Source of the DNA: Plantago elongata
Lineage: Eukaryota; Streptophyta; Magnoliopsida; Lamiales; Plantaginaceae
Direction of reading: 5' to 3'
DNA length: 20,483 nt
Assembly: GCA_036897095.1 (NCBI GenBank)
Contig: JAYMSP010003251.1
Location: forward strand, 1-20,483
The notes beneath the pieces were generated by a model. That model searched no databases. It saw only the letters and a list, made by a program, of their open reading frames with translations, and was not told the origin of the DNA. Shown here in pieces: positions 1 to 10,486 of this stretch. How positions within the stretch are numbered: position 1 is the first letter of the stretch; each line of letters begins with the position of its first letter. Made by a program: the position numbers and the translations under genes.

Positions 1-840
1 TCCATCATTGAGTTGCTTGACTTGCAATCCTAGGAAATAATTCAATTCTCCCATCATGCTCATCTCAAATTTGCTTTCATGAGATCAACAAAGTCATTAC
101 AAAGTTGCTTGTCTCTAGATCCAAATATAATGTCATCAACATATACTTTAAGTAAAAGTAGTTTTCCATCATGGTTTAAGGTAAACAAAGTTTTATCAAC
201 TTCACCTTTCTTAAAATCACTATCCAAAAGGTATTTGGCCAAATTATCATACCATGCTCTTGGAGACTGTTTCACTCCATACAGAGCTTTTTCTAAATTA
301 TAGACCATCCTACTTTCTGAGGAAACTTCAAAGCCTGGTGGTTGATCAACATAGACTTCCTCAGGAAGTTCACCATTTAGAAATTCACTTTTAACATCCA
401 TATGATAAACTTTAAAGTCATTATGAGCTGAAAAGGCTATAAATAGTCTGATTGCATCCAATCTTGTAACTGGTGCATATGACTCATCAAAGTCTAGACC
501 TTCAGTCTAGGTAAATCCCTTAGCAACAAACCTTTCTTTGTTTCTGGTTATTTCACCAGACTCATTCATTTTGTTTCTGAAAACACACTTAGTTCCAATC
601 ACAAATATTCCATCTATAAATGGTACTAGTTTCCAGACCTTGTTCTCAAATTGATCCAACTCTTCTTGCATTGCAGAGGTCCAGTCTTGATCTTTTAATG
701 CATCTTCGATAGTTTTTGGTTCAATGTTTGAGATAAAACATCCAAAGAGGGAATCAACATTATCAGCTATTGCTCTCCTAGTTCTAATACCTTGATCTAA
801 TGGACAAATTACATCCTTTGTAGGATGATCTCTAATTCAT
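1..840 (-). pseudogene. copia A reverse transcriptase remnant (5' portion)
   Basis: This codes for the N-terminal two thirds of a Ty1/copia reverse transcriptase, which copies element RNA into DNA inside virus-like particles. The frame at 60-461 carries the conserved copia segment around [18 protein letters not shown] and the catalytic box YVDD (codons at 132-143) followed by IIFGS. Upstream, in the same frame, the region 462-840 reads like the usual copia start of the domain (a W..AM..EL...FE.N..W pattern and a KARFVAKG-like stretch). A TAG at 507-509 interrupts it just before the DESYAPV-like motif. Another stop follows at about 57-59, after the YVDD block. RNase H is not in the window. It is non-functional because of these stops. 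The overlapping plus-strand frame at 79-303 is only a shadow. Confidence 0.92.
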
Positions 841-1099
841 TTCATAATAGGTTTTGAACTAGTATGGTCATTATCTACGTGATATAAATGTGAATCACTA
901 TGATTATGACTTGATACTTCTTCAGTATCATTGATATTTTGTACAGTATAACTGCAGTAAATATCAGACACTTGTTCAGTGTTAGAGGTTTCTGGAATAA
1001 GTCTTTCATAAAGGTTATTCCAAGAAAGGTCTCTACGATGAGTAATCTCAGTTTCCATTTCTGGAATCCTCATACGAAATTCTTCATCATGTCTAAGAG

Positions 1100-2160
1100 T
1101 TATCTGGTTGTTACTAGGCACATCAAGCTTTTCTTCGTCAGACTTATCCTCAATATTAATGAAAGAGTTTCTCCTCTGTGAGGTTCTTCTTCAGATTCCT
1201 TAACTAGAAGTTCTTTGAATCTTTCTGAGAGTTCATCATCAAGGGGTATTTTCTTGTTTCCTTCATAGAATACTACATGAACTGATTCTTCAATCTTCTT
1301 TGTTCTTTTGTTGTATACTCTGCTGGCTTTGCTATTCATAGAATAACCAAGAAATACACCTTCATCAGCCACTGGTTGAAATGTTCTCAAGTACTATATT
1401 CCATTGTTAAGAACAAAACATCTACACTCAAACACCCTCAAATGTTTGATATTAGGGGGTCAACCAACCAAAAGCTCATAAGGAGTTTTGTCATGGTGTT
1501 TGTTTATCAAACATTTGTTCAGAGTGTAGCATGTTGTATTTACAGCTGCAACTCAATAAATTTCACTTATTTCAGTGCCAACTGGCATTGTCCTTGCAGA
1601 TTCTTTAAGGGTCCTATTCTTCCTTTCAACAAAACAATTTTGTTATGGTGTCCTTATTGAAGATAGTTGATGTTGTATACCTTTGCAGGTACAAAACTCT
1701 TTTATATATTGATTGACAAATTCAGTACCATGGTCTGATCTGATTGCAAACACTTTGTCATTTTTCATGACTTCAAGCTTATTCAGCAAATTTGGTATCT
1801 CCACCTAGCATTAGACTTTTATTTCAGAAAGACAACCCATGTAAACCTAGAGAAGTCATCTGCAACAACTAGACCATACTTCTTGCCTGCATAACTTGTT
1901 ACAGATGATTCAAAAAGATCCATGTGTAAAAGTTGCAGTGGTCTAACACAAGAATGTCTGGTTTTGGAATTGAAAGATGTTTTGGATTGTTTCCCTAATT
2001 GACAAGCAGAACATAGACCGTCCTTTCTGAATGTTATTTTAGGTAATCCAACCACTACTCTTTCATGGCGAGTTTGTTCAGTGTTTTGAAGTTCAAGTGA
2101 CTCATTCTTTTGCCATAACCAGTGTTCTTCAGTGTGACCTGATTGACTCACCATGAGACA
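1100..2160 (-). pseudogene. copia A integrase remnant
   Basis: This is a copia-type integrase, the enzyme that joins element cDNA to chromosomal DNA. Reading leftwards it has a zinc-binding CSACQLGK motif near 2010, then the catalytic core. The first Asp is in LLHMDLF (about 1918-1920), the second in RSDHGTEF (about 1733-1735), and the Glu in VERKNRT (about 1625-1627). The C-terminal block near 1240-1370 has the copia GVFLGYS and VFYEG signatures. The HHCC part is damaged: around 2060-2115 the expected MSHLNFKT motif is in a different frame from the residues on both sides, so two frameshifts nearly cancel. A TAA at 1643-1645 replaces a Gln codon just before the catalytic Glu, and more stops follow at about 1560 and 1460. 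All three catalytic acids can still be read, but not in one frame. Confidence 0.9.
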
Positions 2161-2530
2161 TTCTTCAATTGTGGTAGATGTCCAACCAGCGACATATAGA
2201 CTTCCTTTCCGCCTACCAACCAAGACTCTCTGCTTTGACTCATTGTCAATTAATTTGCAGAATTTTGATTTTTTTTTCACCGAATATCCCCCATCTGCAA
2301 ACTGGCTCATGCTTAGAAGATTATATGTCAAACCTTTAACATGTAATATGTCAGAGATCGTACGGGACCCCAATTTGACGTTGCCAAATCCTATAGAAGG
2401 ATTTAATTCTCCTCCAGCAAACCTGATGTTTTGTCCAGTATCACAAGCCATGTAATCGACCAAGTTTGCTTTGTCTCATGTCATGTGCTTCCCGCATCCA
2501 CATCAAATAGTCATTGAGTCTTAGTCCATG
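2161..2530 (-). pseudogene. copia A aspartic protease remnant
   Basis: This is the protease segment that would process the Gag-Pol polyprotein. The open part at 2161-2463 has the copia pattern of a glycine-rich strand, then ISDILHVKGLTYNLLSMSQ, matching the family's I..VL.VP.L..NLLS block. The active-site triplet, usually DSG in copia proteases, reads Asp-Ala-Gly at about 2490-2498. It is followed within four codons by a TGA where related elements have Arg, then by a frame change before the next His-Met-like residues. The active site is therefore altered and the frame broken. It lies directly between the basic linker of gag and the integrase, as expected. Confidence 0.75.
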
Positions 2531-2553
2531 ATGCACAAAATAACTTACAGGAG

Positions 2554-4425
2554 TTAGGTTCTTGCATAAGAAATAGAACCACTTAGACTTAAAACTCTTC
2601 CTGCGGGAATCCATTTCTGAATAGATTTCTTAGGAGTAGGTTTTTGTCTAGTTGGAACATAAGGAGGAATCTTTGAACCATCGGATCTCAAATCAATTTT
2701 CCTTCTTGGAGTGTTCCTTGGTGTTCCTCGTGGTGGCTTCAGAGACTTGTCAGCTTTCTGAGATTGCTTTTCAGCAAGCTTAGTCTTTCTAACCAAGTTT
2801 CTTCTAGCCCTGGCATTCAGATTTACAGTGGCTTAGGATTGCTTCCACTTCTGATAATTACAATAAGCAATTTTGACTTTCCACCATCGCTCTTGTCCTT
2901 CCTTATATTGTTGCATTAGGACCTTTTCAATGCCGCAATAGCCAATACCATTTCGAGCACCACTGGCTTTTTGAACACGACTTTCAGCAGTCTCACTAGT
3001 TTCTGCATCCTTTCTATATCCATAGAATGGTACAATAGAAAATACACCTAATCCGGTGATGCTTCCCTTTCTAGTGATACAACATTGTGGATGATCACAA
3101 TTCAACAAATCATGTTTCTTTTCACAAACCTTTTCCACAAATTTCATTGGGACTTGTTGTTCCTTCAAACGTTTAGTCGCAATAGCTTTCCTTTTGTTAA
3201 GAATGATAGCTTTCTGACCAATACTATAGACTTTTTTGAAACCTCTCTGTTGACTTTTTACAAAGGTCAACATTTCATCACTCATTTTCAGAGGAGTAGA
3301 ATTACTTGATTAAGCTTCCAGTCCAAGTCCACCTTTCTCAGGAGGATCTCTCATGTATGATTGAACCTCCATGAGAGTGTCACTAGCTTTGACAAATGAT
3401 TTTAAAGACACTTTTTTCTTTCTGAGTTCTTCATTTTCAGAATGAAGTTTCTTCAACTTCTCATTTAGCTCATTCATGGCTATCTCACGAGAATTTTCAT
3501 TCTCCGATATTTGAGATTTCAGATAGGCTATTTCAGCGTCTTTAGTCTCAGATACCTTGGTCAAGTCAGAAACCTATTTTTCAAAAGTTTCTTTGCTTTC
3601 TTCCAGAACTTTGGTTTTTAACTTGATATCCGAAAATTCTTTCTCATATTGATCAAGTTCACTCTTGACCAATTCCAAATCTTCAATGCCGTCATCATCA
3701 CTTTCATAATACAATAATTGTGATGTGTTTGTTACCTCATTAGCCATAAGACATTCTTCAATGTTGGAGATGTCAGGACCTACTATCTCAGCAACTCCGC
3801 ACAAGTCGTTCTTCTTCAGGCTAAACTCGATAACATCATGAGTTATCCCGCACAATTTTGGTGATGGTAATGTTGAGTCTTCTGAATTTTCACATTCTGA
3901 GTCCGACTCAATATCCAGAGCATCAAGTTGAATTTGGATCTTCTTTCTCTCTTCAGTAAGCAATGCCCTCTGAGATCTATTGAATGTTCTTCTTTCATTC
4001 TTGTCACATGTCTTAAGCTTGTTAAAAGCACGACATCACGTTTGAAGTGACCGGGTTTCTGACAATAGAAGCAGATATCATTCTCAATTTCAACAACTTC
4101 AGTACTAACAGCTTTCTGAGCTGGGTTGTTCAGAGAGTTGTTCAATTGTATATTCTTGTATTGATGATATTTTAGGCCGAGATGCTTCTTCAGCTTCTCT
4201 TTTGTTTTTCTCCTTTCAATTTCTTGAGTGACATATTTCTTCATATGTCTCACTACAAGAGCATTTTCTTCAGACACTGCCTTGGTATCCTTCTTTTCAG
4301 AAGTACCTTGGGTAACTAGAGCAACACTCTACAACTTTTCAGCTATGCCAAACCACGTTGGGTTGTCTCATAGTTTACAATGGTCAGTTGTGAAAAGAGT
4401 TCCACTGGAGTGATTTGGGCCATTC
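2554..4425 (-). pseudogene. copia A gag remnant with CCHC knuckle and coiled-coil linker; N-terminus missing
   Basis: Gag packages element RNA. On the minus strand the sequence starts near 4420 with an ELFSQLTIVNYE-like segment that in relatives lies just before the knuckle, so the usual N-terminal UBN2/DUF4219-type domain is absent. The zinc knuckle reads CFYCQKPGHFKRD near 4040-4080. The last Cys is out of frame because of a one-base loss; the next frame supplies Cys-Arg-Ala. After it comes an acidic stretch (ESDSECENSED, near 3900), then a Glu/Lys-rich segment at 3310-3660 with heptad-like spacing, probably a coiled coil. A Cys/Lys-rich stretch lies at 2833-3285 and a basic proline-rich stretch (KPPRGTPRNTPRRK) at 2600-2740, leading to the protease. 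Reading needs at least four frame changes. Confidence 0.8.
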
Positions 4426-4465
4426 TCTGATTGAAATAGAAATAGATAAACGTGTGTGAGTGTTA

Positions 4466-5703
4466 TGCTGGAATGTAAGTACATTCGAGTAAATAACACA
4501 ACAACTTATAGTGGTATCAGGAGGTGGCGTAATCCTCCAACTAATCTACTTCGGCCTTTCTGAGACCTGGAATTCACTAGAACAGATAATTGAGTTCTCC
4601 TTACAATGTATCCTATTCTAAGATCTCTACAAACAAATGGTTCCCGATCAAATTTTACCCCTGAGTTATTCCCTAGCTCCAAGAGCCAAGTACTTCCTGT
4701 ACTCAAGATAACCTTGGAGCTTTTCCTTGATTTCCCAAACCAAGTACTTCATGTACTCCACACCTAGATGGTGTTGGTTATATGATTGTTGTTAAGCTTC
4801 TCTTAAAAACTTTTTTGCTATATATTCAGAGAGCTTGAAGATATTACACTACTTAATATACTTGTTCAGTATATGGTAGGTTTCTCCTTTCTGACCCAAG
4901 TGTTGTTCCGTTCTGGAGAATGAGCTTCAGAAAGGGGTGTCTGAGTGTTCAACTCTTTCACAAATAACAAACTCTTGTTAAGGTTCAGGACACTTAGAAC
5001 TACTAGTGATTCTTCGAGATGTATAGTTGCAACTGTGAGCTTGAAGAATTGTAGTATGAATGCTTGAGAGAATACTTGATTGATATGAAAGTATGAGCAT
5101 AGTTCGTGTGTGTATTTATGAGCTTTAAGTGGTGATATTTATAGATGAATTTAAGAGTCGTTTGAATAGTATCTGTTTGACCTTCTCAGAATTCAATCAG
5201 TTGATATCTTGAAATAAGTACTCAGAAGTCACTTTCTCATTTTTCAGAGAGGACTAGCTTGGTCAACTTTTCCGTCGGTGTAATTAATACACTTGTACTA
5301 TTTCTTGTCATATAGTCTCAACGGATACATGAGCCTTTCTGAAAGCTAGCATGCTCCTTGACTCAATGATGTCATATATTCAGAGACATGTAATGTGCCA
5401 AATGCACTATACAATATGCTTTCTGAACATAGTCTATATGAGGAGACTAACCCTTATGTCTTCATCAAACTTGTGCAATCTTCAGTCTTCAAATATTCGA
5501 TTAAACTCCATTGCTAGGATCCTTCTTCATGGCCTTCTCAAAATATAAAATCACATTCAGAAACCTAATAATCCTATTACAAATTTAATTAGACTAACAT
5601 ACTAAGTGATTTCCTCTTTTACAATGTTCAAGTGAACCAAGAGTACTAATCACCTTTCTGTACTAAAGATAAGTCATATGGTGATTGATCAAAAATACTA
5701 ACA
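4466..5703 (-). repeat. copia A inner LTR copy (LTR1)
   Basis: This 1238-bp block starts TGCTGGAATG and ends ACTAACA on the plus strand. It aligns along its whole length with 5737-6964, at roughly 85% by eye, with small indels. The ends form a short imperfect inverted repeat (TGYTGG / CTAACA) as LTRs do. A TATA-like box lies at 5136-5144 on the minus strand, about 560 bp from the U3 end, so transcription would run left into gag. Left of it there is no recognisable tRNA primer-binding site, only a CA-rich stretch and then a truncated gag. I see no 5-bp target duplication around it. Confidence 0.85.
5136..5144 (-). promoter_or_regulatory. TATA-like box in LTR1
   Basis: The minus strand reads CTATAAATA, in a stretch conserved between the two LTR copies. 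Its orientation agrees with transcription towards gag. This is a prediction from the motif only. Confidence 0.55.
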
Positions 5704-5736
5704 GGTTTTCCTAATAGTAATATTGTGTGTGTGTAG

Positions 5737-6964
5737 TGTTGGAATATAAGTACAATAAAGTAAATAACACAGCAGTCTATAGTGGTATATGAAGGTGGTG
5801 TAATCCTCCAACTAACTCCTCGGCCTTTCTGAGACCTGGAATTCACTAGAACATATAATTTAGTTCACCTTACAATAAATCATATTCTATGATCCCTACA
5901 AACAAATGGTTCCCAACCAAATGTTCCCCTTAGGTTTTTCCCTAGCTCCTCGAGCCACGTACTTCCTGACTCAAGATAACCTTTGAGATTTTCCTTGATT
6001 TCCCAAACCAAGTACTTCATGTACTTCATCTAGGTGTTGGTTATAAGTTGATTGTCTGGTAAGCTTCTCTTATTACTTTTCATCTATGTTTTCAGAGATC
6101 TTGAAGAGATGACACTACTTGATATACTTGTTCATTATATGGCAGGATCTCTTTCATGACCCAAGCAATTGGTATCCTTTATGGAGAATGAAATTCTGAA
6201 AGGGTATCCGAAAGTTCAACTCTTTCATGAATAAGAATCTCTTGTTATAGGTTCAGGACACTTAGAACTACTAGTGATTCTTCGAGCTTGTTAGTCACAA
6301 CAGTAAGCTTGGAGAATGGTAGTATGAATGCTTGAGAGAATACTTGTTTGATAGTAAATATGAGCGTAGTTCGTTTATGTATTTCTCAGCTTCTAAGTGG
6401 TGATATTTATAGATGAATATGAGAGTCGTTTGAATAGTATATGTTTGACCTTCTCAAAATTCTATCCGTTGATATCTCGAAATGAGTACTCAGGAGTCCC
6501 TTTCTCATTTTCAGAGAGGACTATACATTGATCGATTTTTCAACCGGTGTAATTAATGCACTGTACTATTTCTTATCATGTAGTCTCAATGAACACATGA
6601 GCCTTTCTGAAAGCTAGCATGCTCCTTGACTCAGTGATGTCATATGATCAGAGATATGTTGTGTGCAATATTTGCACTATACAATATGCTTTCTGGACAT
6701 AGTTTATCTGAGGAGACTAACCCTTATGTCTTCATCAAATTTGTGCAATCTTCAGTCTTCAATCTTCGATTAAAATCCATTGCCAATCCTTCTTCGTGGC
6801 CTTCTGAAAATATAAAATTGCATTCAAAGACCTAATAATCCTTGTACAAGTTTAACTAGACTAACATACTAAGTGATTTCCCCTTTTACAATGTTCAAGT
6901 GAACTATAGTCACCTTTCTGCACTGAAGATAAGTCATATGGTGATTGATCAAAAAATACTAACA
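5737..6964 (-). repeat. copia A outer LTR copy (LTR2)
   Basis: This 1228-bp block starts TGTTGGAATA and ends ACTAACA on the plus strand and is the second copy of the 4466-5703 repeat in the same orientation. The 33 bp between the copies hold a GT run and nothing coding. It is taken as the 5' terminal LTR of copia A because unrelated copia B integrase-linker sequence starts immediately to its right. Its TATA-like box is at 6404-6412 on the minus strand, at the same relative place as in the inner copy. Confidence 0.85.
6404..6412 (-). promoter_or_regulatory. TATA-like box in LTR2
   Basis: The minus strand reads CTATAAATA, the counterpart of the box in LTR1. Flanking sequence (cgactct...atcaccactt) is also shared, which fits a common LTR promoter core. 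Confidence 0.55.
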
Positions 6965-7249
6965 TATATTCCTAACAATATCCAAGAAATATGAGAATGA
7001 ATATAACAGGTTTGTCTTTAGTATTTACTACATATACTTTTGCATTATGATGATAAATGTCTAAATGTGAAGGAAGCTTTCTTGTTCTTGAAGTTCTTTT
7101 GATATTCTCTTCAGAAACTTCTTGTATTATTTCGTCATTTTCATTATTTTCAAAAACATCATGTATTTCTTCATTTACATGATCAGGTTCAATATTTTCT
7201 TCTTCTTCAGTGACTAGTGCATTATCCGCTTGTTTTGCTGATTATTTTC
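6965..7249 (-). pseudogene. copia B integrase-reverse transcriptase linker remnant
   Basis: This is a low-complexity, Glu/Asn/Lys-rich stretch in the minus frames, ending in a basic RTSRTRKLPS-like patch. Such acidic then basic linkers are usual between copia integrase and reverse transcriptase. Several stops are present. It ends abruptly at the LTR2 border. Confidence 0.55.
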
Positions 7250-8157
7250 TTCTATCCAGTCATAGTCATCATAAGTTGGTGCTTCAAAATGAATAGCATC
7301 TTCTTTTAAGTCTTTTTCTTTATAAGGAAACACTATTTCTATGAAAATTACATTTCTAGAGATGATTATTATCCTTTTATTCAAGTCATATACTTTAAGG
7401 CCTTTTACATTTGCAGGATATCTCAGTAGTATGCATTTACGGGATCTTGAATCTAACTTTGTTCTTCCTACAGATTATGTATATGTAAAGCATAAACAAC
7501 CAAATGTCTTTAAGTTGCTATAATCTGGGTATTCATAATAAAACAACTCAAAAGTTGTTTTATTTTCTAAAATATTACTTGGAGTTCTATTGATCAAGTA
7601 ATTAAGTTGCAGTCATGATTGCCTCTCCCTAGAACCTTTTTGCCAAATGTGATTGTAATAGAAATACTCTCGTAACATTCAAAAGGTGTTGGTGTTTCCT
7701 TTCCACAAATCCTTTGATGAACTATGCCATTTGCACTCATTAAGTCTAGTAAATGGAATTCCAATCGATTACCAGTTCTTTTGCATTTGGTTATGTATAG
7801 TATGTATGAAGGTTTTTAAAGCTTCTTTAGTGTTAGATTTATGTTTTAATAAGTGTAACCAAGTGAATGTGCTATAGTCAACAACTATAGTCAAGAAGTA
7901 ATGTTGATTTTTCAGAGTTGCAACTGAATAAGGTCCCCATAAATCACAATGCAATAGATCCAAACTAGAACTAGAATTCTTGCATTTAATTGGAAAGGGA
8001 GGTCTCTTTTGTTTTGCTTGCAAACAAATATCACAAAATGAGAATTGTTTATAAGAAACTACTGAATCTGAAGACTGAATAACATCTAATCTATTTAAAC
8101 TAAGATGTCCTAATCTGAAATGCCATAAATGATCGAATTGAGTGCATAGGCAACAGT
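7250..8157 (-). pseudogene. copia B integrase remnant
   Basis: This is a copia integrase. The zinc-binding N-terminus is intact: His in LWHF (8120-8122), His in LGH (8104-8106), and FCDIC with both Cys (8024-8035). The core begins with LLHCDLWGPY; its catalytic Asp is at 7943-7945. The second Asp position reads Gly in an RTGN..EF segment near 7770, so that residue looks lost. The Glu of the VVERKH-type motif survives only in another frame (7701-7703). The C-terminal block at 7400-7520 reads like the copia LK.FGCLC and the K..LL.YP...KG.KVYDL pattern. From 8157 to 7769 the frame is open; further left at least three frame changes and several stops are needed. The residues 8158-8206 at the start of this open frame belong to LINE DNA, not copia. 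Confidence 0.88.
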
Positions 8158-8281
8158 ACGGGCGTCGATCTGGGGAAGTCGTAGCCTGTTCCTCGCCGTC
8201 ATTCATGAATCAGATAGGGGAAGTCGAGTTCAAACCAATCTGAGGCAAGTTGAATCAAATTAACAGCACATGTGACTCGCG
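8158..8281 (+). other. LINE 5' leader
   Basis: About 124 bp of non-coding sequence lie between the copia B junction and the first ATG of ORF1. The phrase GGGGAAGTCG occurs twice (near 8174 and 8217). L1 elements usually carry an internal promoter here, but none can be pointed to. Confidence 0.4.
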
Positions 8282-9480
8282 ATGCCTCCCAAGAAGACTC
8301 TCATCGCTTCTCCCCGCTCCCGCGGCCGCCTGAGGAAAACAAGGCCAACGGAGGCAAACGGTGGAAACCTTCGATCCTTGGTTGGAGATTCTGAGATGAA
8401 GCCTTCTATTGCGACTGATTCCATACCAATCTCAGACCCGAATTCGAACCCTAACCGCCCGATTTCCCCCTCCTTGTCAGAACCCGACCCTCCAGATTCG
8501 GAGCTCTCTGCCTCCGATTACCTCCGCCACAAACCCAATGGCTCTGCCTCAACCACCAATCCCACGCCAGCTTCTGCAATTTCGGAATCCAGTCCCCAGT
8601 TCAGCAGAATTCGGCCTCTGTACGCCCTAATCTGCCAATCCTGATTACAACAACTATTTCCCCAATTCAGTAGAATCCAGTGCCTATTCTCCCTATTCAG
8701 CCAATCCCGGAGCAGAGACATGTTGCGCTCTCTGAACCCTTGCCTGATATTGAACTGTCGAATACCCGAATCTGGGTCAACGTGATTAAAGGGAATCGAT
8801 TACCACAACAAGGTCGTGGGATTAAATATGTGGCACCAATGATCGTTGATGGGGACCTGGAAATCGTAATTTATGACAATGATGTTGTATCCGAAGATTT
8901 TGGGAAAACACCTTGCGTGATATTCTTTTTGCTCAGTGGAGAATTAACGATAAATGTTGTCAAGCAATTTATGATAAAAAATTGGCAATTTGTGAAACTA
9001 CCAGAATTATATTACAATGAAGAAGGCTACTTCCTGGTTCGTTTCCATTCAATTGAGGACATGCAAGCGATTCTGAAACATGAGCCTTATTCGATCTTCG
9101 GTATGCATATCTTCCTCCGACAATGGACACATAATTTCTCATTGAAAGATGACCTGCTTAGAGTTATGCCAGTTTGGGTTAAATTTCTGCACCTGCCCCT
9201 TCCCCTACGGGGAGATAGGAGCATTGAAAAAATTGCTAGTGCCATTGGAAAACCCCTATTTACTGCGAATGTACATCACACAAACTTCGTGTTACCTATG
9301 CACATGTCCTGATTGAGGTAGATGTTACGAAGGAACTACGTAAATTTATTGACAACAATGGGAATAAGATTGTTAAAGCTGTCGAATATGAATGGTCGTC
9401 AGCTTTTTGTGAAAACTGCCAGCAAATTGGCCATAATTGTGGAACTAGTTTAGAGACCCATCTTGTTGATCCCCCTGCCC
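8282..9480 (+). pseudogene. LINE ORF1 remnant (DUF4283-like, zinc knuckle)
   Basis: ORF1 of plant L1 elements encodes an RNA-binding protein. The first frame, 8282-8644, starts MPPKKTLIASPRSRGR and is basic, then Ser/Pro-rich, as usual for the N-terminus. After a frame change the frame at 8680-9312 has the DUF4283 look: NAVIKGN-like start (VNVIKGNRLP), a W.F.KLPELYYNEEGYFLVRF strand, the EPYSIFGMHIFLRQW segment, and VWVKFLHLPL. A second frame change near 9300 leads to ENCQQIGH, a CCHC-type knuckle (CX2CX4H, codons 9408-9434). Its last Cys is at 9438-9440, only one residue after the His where four are normal, so a small deletion is likely. A proline-rich tail follows. ORF2 starts right after, near 9535. 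Confidence 0.82.
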
Positions 9481-9534
9481 CGGCCCCACCTGCTCAGAAT
9501 ACTACCCCTAGGCAGGTGCCCGATCATCGGCAAA

Positions 9535-10396
9535 CTGGAATACTCGGGGGATGAACAAAGTAGCTAAACATCGTGAGGTTAGCTCCCGCCTCAACTCACT
9601 TAATGTTAATATTGCTGCTTTGATAGAAACTCGGGTGAAAGAGCCGAATGCTTCACGAATCAGGACTCGTTTTGGTACTAAATGGTGCTATCAGGATAAT
9701 TACTCTCCTCACCCGAATGGGCGCATCTGGATTCTCTGGAAAGCTCAACATGTTAAGGTACATGTTCTTTCTTAGTCTGACCAATTTATTCATTGTGCTA
9801 TATATGATCTTCAAGATATCCTCATTTAGTGGACCACCTTCGTTTATCTCATAACACCCTGGATAAGCGCAAAGAGCTGTAGGCCGGCATTGAGAGCTTA
9901 GCCATGACTGTTTATGGGCCCTTTGATGGTTATTGGCGACTTTAACAATGTGCTAGGCCCCCTAATAGAGTGGGGGGCAACCCGGTTACATCTTCTGAGT
10001 TCGTGGATTTGGAAGAGTCAATGGAGGTTGCTTCTCTTGTGGAAAAGGATATGGGTGGGGACTATTTCACCTGGTCAAATAAGCAACACCAGATTATTAT
10101 CGCGCATTGTCAATGAGATCTGTAATCCGGATTGGTTCATCAAATTTCCCTCCTGGAAGATCCTTGTTCTGGCACCTGGAGTCTCAGATCACTCACCTCT
10201 CCACGTGATTGATTCGGCAGCCCCTCTACCCCACCCGCCTCAACAGTTTCGCTTCATGAATAGCCTAGTATCGCATGATGCATTCCTTGCTACTGTGCAA
10301 TCCGTTTGGACACAGGAAATTTCCGGACAACCTATGTATATCTTATGGCAAAAACTGCAATTGCTTCAGCAACACCTTTCACCCTTAACTAGGTAG
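9535..10396 (+). pseudogene. LINE ORF2 endonuclease domain remnant
   Basis: The apurinic-type endonuclease of L1 ORF2 nicks the target DNA to prime reverse transcription. It opens with a WNTRGMN motif near 9548 (family form WN.RGLN). Then come ALIETRV with the metal-binding Glu (9626-9628), GDFN near 9936-9947, a YFTWSN stretch near 10065 in another frame, and SDHSPL near 10183 with the catalytic Asp-His pair. A stop at 9773-9775, frame changes near 9900 and 10010, and a stop at 10394-10396 break it. The key motifs survive and the domain order is normal, so the assignment is firm. Confidence 0.88.
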
Positions 10397-10436
10397 TTGC
10401 TCGGCACAACTTGAAATCTTAAGGCTTCACGGACTG

Positions 10437-10486
<50 letters not shown>

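Larger units (their letters stand above)
1..6964 (-). mobile_element. copia A: decayed Ty1/copia LTR retrotransposon, 3' part beyond the left edge
   Basis: On the minus strand the domain order is LTR, gag with a CCHC knuckle, aspartic protease, integrase, then reverse transcriptase. Integrase before reverse transcriptase is the Ty1/copia order. The long linker after the zinc knuckle, acidic and then coiled-coil-like, recalls the SIRE/Maximus group of plant copia elements; that lineage call is inference. The right end is the TG...CA boundary of the outer LTR at 6964. The 3' end of the reverse transcriptase, RNase H and the 3' LTR lie outside the window. Stops and frameshifts occur in every domain and the two LTR copies are only about 85% identical by eye, so the element is old and cannot encode its own transposition. 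The bases next to the outer end (6965-6969, tatat) should recur beyond the left edge if this was a simple insertion. Confidence 0.9.
6965..8157 (-). mobile_element. copia B, left segment (integrase to the reverse-transcriptase boundary)
   Basis: Minus-strand remains of a second Ty1/copia element, distinct from copia A in its integrase and linker sequence. It begins at 8157, directly beside the LINE, and ends at 6964, where the outer LTR of copia A starts. It stops about where the reverse transcriptase would begin (after the RTSRTRKLPS-like linker). The missing reverse transcriptase may lie left of copia A, outside the window. The protease and gag of the same element resume beyond the LINE. 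Confidence 0.8.

Noticed and set aside
4512..4522. TGGTATCAG on the plus strand, like a primer-binding site for initiator tRNA-Met
   Set aside because: It is on the strand opposite to gag-pol, lies inside the LTR rather than next to it, and the matching site in the other LTR reads tggtatatg.
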